Assembly: GCF_019703515.2 (NCBI RefSeq)
Contig: NC_059347.1
Location: forward strand, 23,554,501 to 23,618,500
DNA: 64,000 bases
Source of the DNA: Myxocyprinus asiaticus
Lineage: Eukaryota > Chordata > Actinopteri > Cypriniformes > Catostomidae
Reading direction: 5' to 3'
The notes beneath the pieces were generated by a model. It had not been told where the DNA came from. It did no database searches and saw only the letters and a list, made by a program, of their open reading frames with translations. A program made the position numbers and the translations under genes. Shown here piece after piece: positions 59,501 to 64,000 of the stretch (its first letter is position 1; each line of letters starts with the position of its first letter).

Positions 59501-60653
59501 CCGAAAACATAATATTTTACTTTCAAGCCATAAGATAACTGACTTTAATAATAGTAGGCTGGAAATGGATTTATATCCCTTTACTTCTTCAAGTGATTGA
59601 TTTGAAATTCTCTCATAGCTAGCCGATGATGCTATAGAGAGTGGTTTCCTGAGGAAAGCCCTCCTCTGGGTGTCTGAGGCTTTGGTCCTTTGGCCTCCTT
59701 TGATTTGGCCCAATTATTTCTAATGTGCTGCAGAGTAAACTATTATTCTTAGCAAACGTCAGCAGCAAAGTTTCAGAATGCTCTTTATACAAACCAGTAA
59801 ATTAGTTGGTGACAATATAGCTGAAGTGTCTCATTCATGTGGGGCGGCTCATCAGAGATAATTTGGATAGTGGTGGATGGGTCATAAATCAGTCTTCTCT
59901 ACATTCACAGCTAGTTTTGTTTTTGATTAAAAGCCAGGAAAGTCAGACAACACATTCTACTGCCATGGAGCAAACATGAAAAAGATGATTATCACTATCT
60001 GATTGAAGGTATGATGTTATGTTAAAGGAATAGTTCATCCCAGAATTAAAATATGTTTAAAAATACTTAAAGTGTAAAGTATAGCCATAAAAAATAAACA
60101 TTATACTGTATGTGTTAACATGATGTTGACATGATAAAAATTGCTTTCTAAATAGTAGTCGACCGATATATTGCAGAGGCCAATAACATATATATTATCA
60201 GCATGGGCCAATACATGTTTGCGTTTGGCCATTTATTTTCAAGCCACGATGGCTTAAGATAAAAAGGCAAATATCAATAAAACTTACAATGGCACTTACT
60301 TAAATCTTTTATAATGGAAGTAAATGTGGCCAATTTTTGGAGGGTTTAAACGCAGAAATGTGAAGCTTATAATTTTATAAAGGCACTTACATTAATTATT
60401 CTGTTAAAACTCAAGAATTATTTGAGCTGTAAAGTTGTTTAAATCGTAATTTTTACAGTCATTTTAAGGTTTTAGGGTTTGCTGACATTACATCGTCATG
60501 CAACAAAGTTGTACAACTGGCCATAACTTTACACAGAAAAGGTAAGTGATTTTATAAAATCATGGTTACACGCATATTGTTTATGTCTTGTGGCTATACT
60601 TTTGAAACCACTATACTTTTGTGCCACATTCACTTCCATAGTAATAATATTAA

Positions 60654-61757
60654 AGGGGTCATGAAATGGAAATCAAGTTGTCCTTGATATTTAGACATAT
60701 AAGAGGTAACTGTACTATAAAAACACACTGTAAATTTCAGAACTCTAAAAAGAGCATCTATAGTTCCCACTCTGCTGAACCGTCTCATTTTCAAAACTGT
60801 GTGTTGGTAACGTCAAGAGACATTGCTCAGTTGTATTTACATGCCCCACAACAAGTGTCATCGCACCCTTGACCCTGCCCACTGGCGTTCAGTTTGCATC
60901 ATAAACAGAGAGGGAGAGAGACAGGTCTATTTTTACTAATTATTCTTGAACACCAAACGAGACATCTTTGAGAGTTGTCATGTTTATCATGCTGCTTTTA
61001 AAAGACGCAGTGTAAGTTACAACTCAGAAAAGGAGACTCTGTTCGGCTTCATTCAGCTGCTCTGCATCTTGCTATTCTTGCGCCCGTCTGCACTATTTTT
61101 AATTGCTGGTTTATGTAAACAAGCACTAGCTGGACGTCTTTGACCTTTTGGATGCGTTTCTGGCAATCTGCGCCTCAGTGCACCTATGTGTGTCGTCATG
61201 TTTCACTGTGCTATGGACTGTGTTTGTGCGGCTAATATTAGCGTGGACTGCTTGTGAACCAGTCATAATAGGATTCAAGCTTGGCAAAGGAACTGTTATT
61301 GAAGAATGGGGCAGTTAAAAACACTTGACAGCACAACCATGAGTAAACATGGTATTTCAAATATTTCAAATGTCATGACTGTTTGATAGTTATTGTGCTA
61401 ATGTACTTGAGTGAAGTTTAAAATATTCAGATGCAACGTGTTGGATGTGCGTTGTGTGTAAACCCTGAAATGTAGGTTTATGATGTTGTGGAGAGCTTGT
61501 TTATTATCTTCCAATTGAATTTCAAATATGGCTGAATTTGAGGGACTGCACGATGTTAGCCAATCAGAACAGTGGGTGTTTACATTGAAGTTTAAAGGAG
61601 ACGCTGAGCGTTTCAGTCAGAGGACCAGAGACAGGGTGGAAAATTATCATTTATTACTAAACTATGAAAGTTTTCTTGCAAAAAAACTTTACTGACATTA
61701 TCAGTGGTTCTCAGAGAAGATTAGCAAATTATTAAAAAATAGCATTTCATGACCCCT
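60654..61757. mobile_element. TTAA-flanked inverted-repeat DNA element (piggyBac-like non-autonomous)
   Basis: The left end AGGGGTCATGAAATG and the right end CATTTCATGACCCCT are perfect 15-bp inverted repeats. TTAA sits at both borders (60650-60653 and 61758-61761), the target signature of piggyBac-type transposases. Length is 1104 bp. The interior has no recognisable transposase. TTAA plus inverted ends is suggestive rather than conclusive for piggyBac. Confidence 0.82.
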
Positions 61758-61761
61758 TTAA

Positions 61762-62816
61762 ATAATTTTATATTCCTTTAAGCTTTAAAGTAAGTCAACT
61801 GCTCCTATCAACTGCTATACGGTCCAGAATATTCATAAAAAATCTGTTTGCTCTATATAAGAACTTGTGTGCTCTATATAAGAAATAAAGTCAGACAGGT
61901 TTTGAATGGCATGGGGGTGATTCAATTATTGAATAGTTTTCATTTTTTGATTAACTATTCCTTTCAGTGCAATATTGTATTATTTCCATCAACCACTGTA
62001 TGAATGACAAAACAGTGATTGGAATTGTGACATATATACAGTATATACAGTATATTACATACTGTTCGCTCACAGGGACTTGGGCTTGAATCTGGTCTGG
62101 GTCATGTCTTCTTCATGTTCTCCCTCTCTTCCTGATTTACCTGTCTGCCTCTACAATAAAAAAATAAATGAATACAAAATAATAATAATAATAATAAAAA
62201 TGTTTTGCATTTGCCACACAGTGCAGCTATTTACACTCCAATAGTCTGGTGGAACCACAGAAGTATAAAACAAACAAAACAGCAGATGTCGATGCAGTGG
62301 CGTGGGGTGTAAAGACGGTGTATGAATGTGTACTGTTGTCCTAGCGACCGCACTTCGAATCAGCATTTTGTCCCACTCTTATTCCCATCCGATTTCCTGT
62401 TTCCACTCTTAATATTTCCTTTAATACCACTTAAAATAATAGATAAAAATTAATATAAATGTAGATTTCATCGCAGTGATTTGGTCACGGTAAATGTTGA
62501 GGAGTGCAGAGAAGAGTTTGATCTGGAGGCGGGGTCTGTCTATTGAACTCGTTCCAGCTGCTCGGCATCGCTTGTGTGTAGATTGAGTCACTGTATTACT
62601 AAAATTGTAGTAACTATGTTTTTTTTGTCAGATACCATAGTTTTAATGCAATTAACCATGGTTTTAGTACAGTAATATGGTGGTAATTTAGTAACCATGG
62701 TTAATTATGTGGTTACTGTAAATTTACAAACAATACCATGGTGAAACTATGGTTACTGTAGTAAAACTAAGATTTGTTTTTCTGTGGTAAGTTTATGGTT
62801 AGGTTTAGGGATGGGG
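61762..62816. other. No gene; repeat pieces and ACCATGGTT cluster
   Basis: Contains a short inverted piece of the dispersed cyprinid repeat (61935-61977), an AAT-rich run at 62178-62199 and the ACCATGGTT cluster described separately. No gene seen. Confidence 0.6.
62600..62795. repeat. Cluster of ACCATGGTT-type palindromic motifs
   Basis: Within about 190 bp, ACCATAGTTTTA, AACCATGGTTTTAGTA, AGTAACCATGGTTAAT, 'ATACCATGGTGAAACTATGG' and TTACTGTAGTAAAAC recur on both strands. This matches a palindrome-rich interspersed repeat common in fish. Confidence 0.7.
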
Positions 62817-62820
62817 TTAA

Positions 62821-63238
62821 AGCTGCTGTAAGTGATTTTCCAATGGAAAAGTATGTAAAACATTTTCCTACTCCCTTAAATATTTTTTTGAATAAGTGTC
62901 CTGAGATATCTCATGGTATCTGTGACAGCTGTACATTCTGAAAACAGCAAACAAAAACGGACATTGATGCTTTTCACCTGTCAATTATTTTGCTCGTTCT
63001 CATAGTGTTGTATTTGAAGTGGATAATTGAGGATATGATTCATAATGTTTGCCAGTTGAGGGTGCTATTGTGCCACTGTTGAATTTGACAGCCAGAGGAA
63101 CAAAAAATGCTGCTCTTTTGCTCAGATTTGGTCTCAAAATTATCTCTGGAGGGCAGGGTTTTGGAATGAGGAGGCGTGGCTAATTCAACGGCTCAGTCGC
63201 GTGAAAGCTTCAGAATGCTAAAATCGCTTACAGCACCT
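62821..63238. mobile_element. TTAA-flanked MITE
   Basis: 418 bp between TTAA at 62817-62820 and 63239-63242. The left end AGCTGCTGTAAGTGATTTT and the inverted right end AGGTGCTGTAAGCGATTTT differ at two positions over 19 bp. No coding content. It shares the TTAA signature but not the terminal sequence of the element at 60654. Confidence 0.85.
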
Positions 63239-63242
63239 TTAA

Positions 63243-64000
63243 TGTAGTGTGTCTGTGGGACTCTAAATAAACACAATAAACACACTGCAGTGATGCCAAT
63301 ACAGTATGTTAGTATTTAAATATGGGTGCAAATAGTATTTGACACTATTTGCACAAGGGTTGGGGCGAAAATAATATCTGCCACTATTTGCACTAGGGTG
63401 TAAATAGCATATACCATTATTTGCACCAGGGTGGAAATAGCATCTGCCAAAAAAATATATATATATGTATATTTTTTTTCACTCTTTCAATGTGAAAATT
63501 CAACCCCCAACAAGAGACAAACTAGGAGAGAAAGCATGATTATTCCAATCATGGCCACCAAGGGCTTCTCAATGTGCAGACAGTTCTGTATTTTCCCTAA
63601 ACAGGCATTAGGGTCTAATTCTGCCCGCCCATTTAGCAGGCGCGAAAGCCCATGTCAATTGGCAGACTCCCTTTGGGACAAGAGAGAGAGAGGCTTCCCT
63701 ACCAGGCAGCACACCCACCACCCCACCCTCTGCACTGGGCCTGTAATCACAGATTAGGGGGCGGATCAAAGGCTGGATTAAATTTGGGCCACTGGGCAAA
63801 GGCGGAGATTATGGCATGGTGGCGCTTCGTTCTTTTTGTGTGAGCGCATGTGTTTGAGCATACATGTGTGTGCAAAAGGGAGACAGCGCGAGTGCACTCA
63901 CAAACCCATTATGTGAGTTATCCAGTTAGCCATTCAACCAAGCCAAGTTCATCCAAAGTTGCTCAGTTTTCTTAACATTAATTTTAGAGGCTGCTTTCCC
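63243..64000. other. No gene seen; non-coding right edge
   Basis: Starts with three spaced copies of a TATTTGCAC-containing motif (63328-63432), then a GC-richer, repeat-poor segment 63540-63840. Frames there (108, 63 and 63 codons) overlap on both strands and have no known domain. Confidence 0.5.

Larger units (their letters stand above)
54064..60653. other. No gene seen; microsatellites and short repeats
   Basis: About 6.6 kb without recognisable genes. It contains a possible LINE 3' tail of ATTCTG units at 54275-54299, an 18-bp perfect inverted repeat at 55504-55607, an inverted dispersed cyprinid repeat at 55795-55927, a long CT/GT microsatellite at 56487-56582, T-runs at 58580-58612 and a CCGATA-type repeat fragment from 60157. 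Frames of 60-117 codons here show no domain. Confidence 0.6.

Overview
This window reads as vertebrate DNA from a teleost fish, most likely a cyprinid. The evidence is the mix of repeats: Tc1 transposons including a Tdr1/Sleeping Beauty-type end, hAT and TTAA-flanked elements, a CR1/L2-like LINE, Ty3/gypsy and BEL/Pao retrotransposons, a tRNA-derived SINE, a dispersed 'TTCACCCAAAGATGAAAA' repeat familiar from carp-like fish, and many CA, CT, TA and GA microsatellites. The species assignment is inference from repeat families I recognise, not from a search.

I find no host protein-coding exon, tRNA, rRNA, CRISPR array or operon. Everything with recognisable coding content belongs to a transposable element. 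The window is intergenic or intronic DNA that has taken many insertions.

Layout. 1-1802 (-): LINE open reading frame with a complete endonuclease and the start of the reverse transcriptase; it has no stop in 600 codons and runs off the left edge. 4167-5414 and 5546-6958: two Tc1 elements 131 bp apart, both with transposase on the minus strand. 7378-8162: hAT-type element with a perfect 8-bp target duplication, sitting inside an older CA-flanked repeat. 10672-12233: third Tc1 element. 16065-19568 (+): Ty3/gypsy gag-pol pseudogene without visible LTRs. 19625-20246: a hAT 3' end joined to a Tdr1/Sleeping Beauty-like right end. 23544-24045: candidate gypsy-type LTR plus primer binding site. 34740-35935 (+): 5'-truncated LINE 3' end. 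About 36690-38308 (-): gag-only LTR element with three in-frame tandem arrays. 39776-43611: nested DNA transposons. 46443-54058 (-): essentially full-length BEL/Pao element with two LTRs, a perfect 5-bp target duplication and a SINE inside gag. 60654-61757 and 62821-63238: two TTAA-flanked inverted-repeat elements. The stretches between hold microsatellites, degraded repeats and unannotated non-coding sequence.

The elements do not form a pathway. What they give is insertion history: several are nested (hAT in an older repeat; MITE in hAT in an outer inverted-repeat element; SINE in BEL/Pao), so relative ages can be read. The LINE reading frame at the left edge is the only long intact coding sequence. 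I saw no convincing previously undescribed system; the items most worth checking are that frame, the multi-frame tandem-repeat gag element and the nested hAT family.
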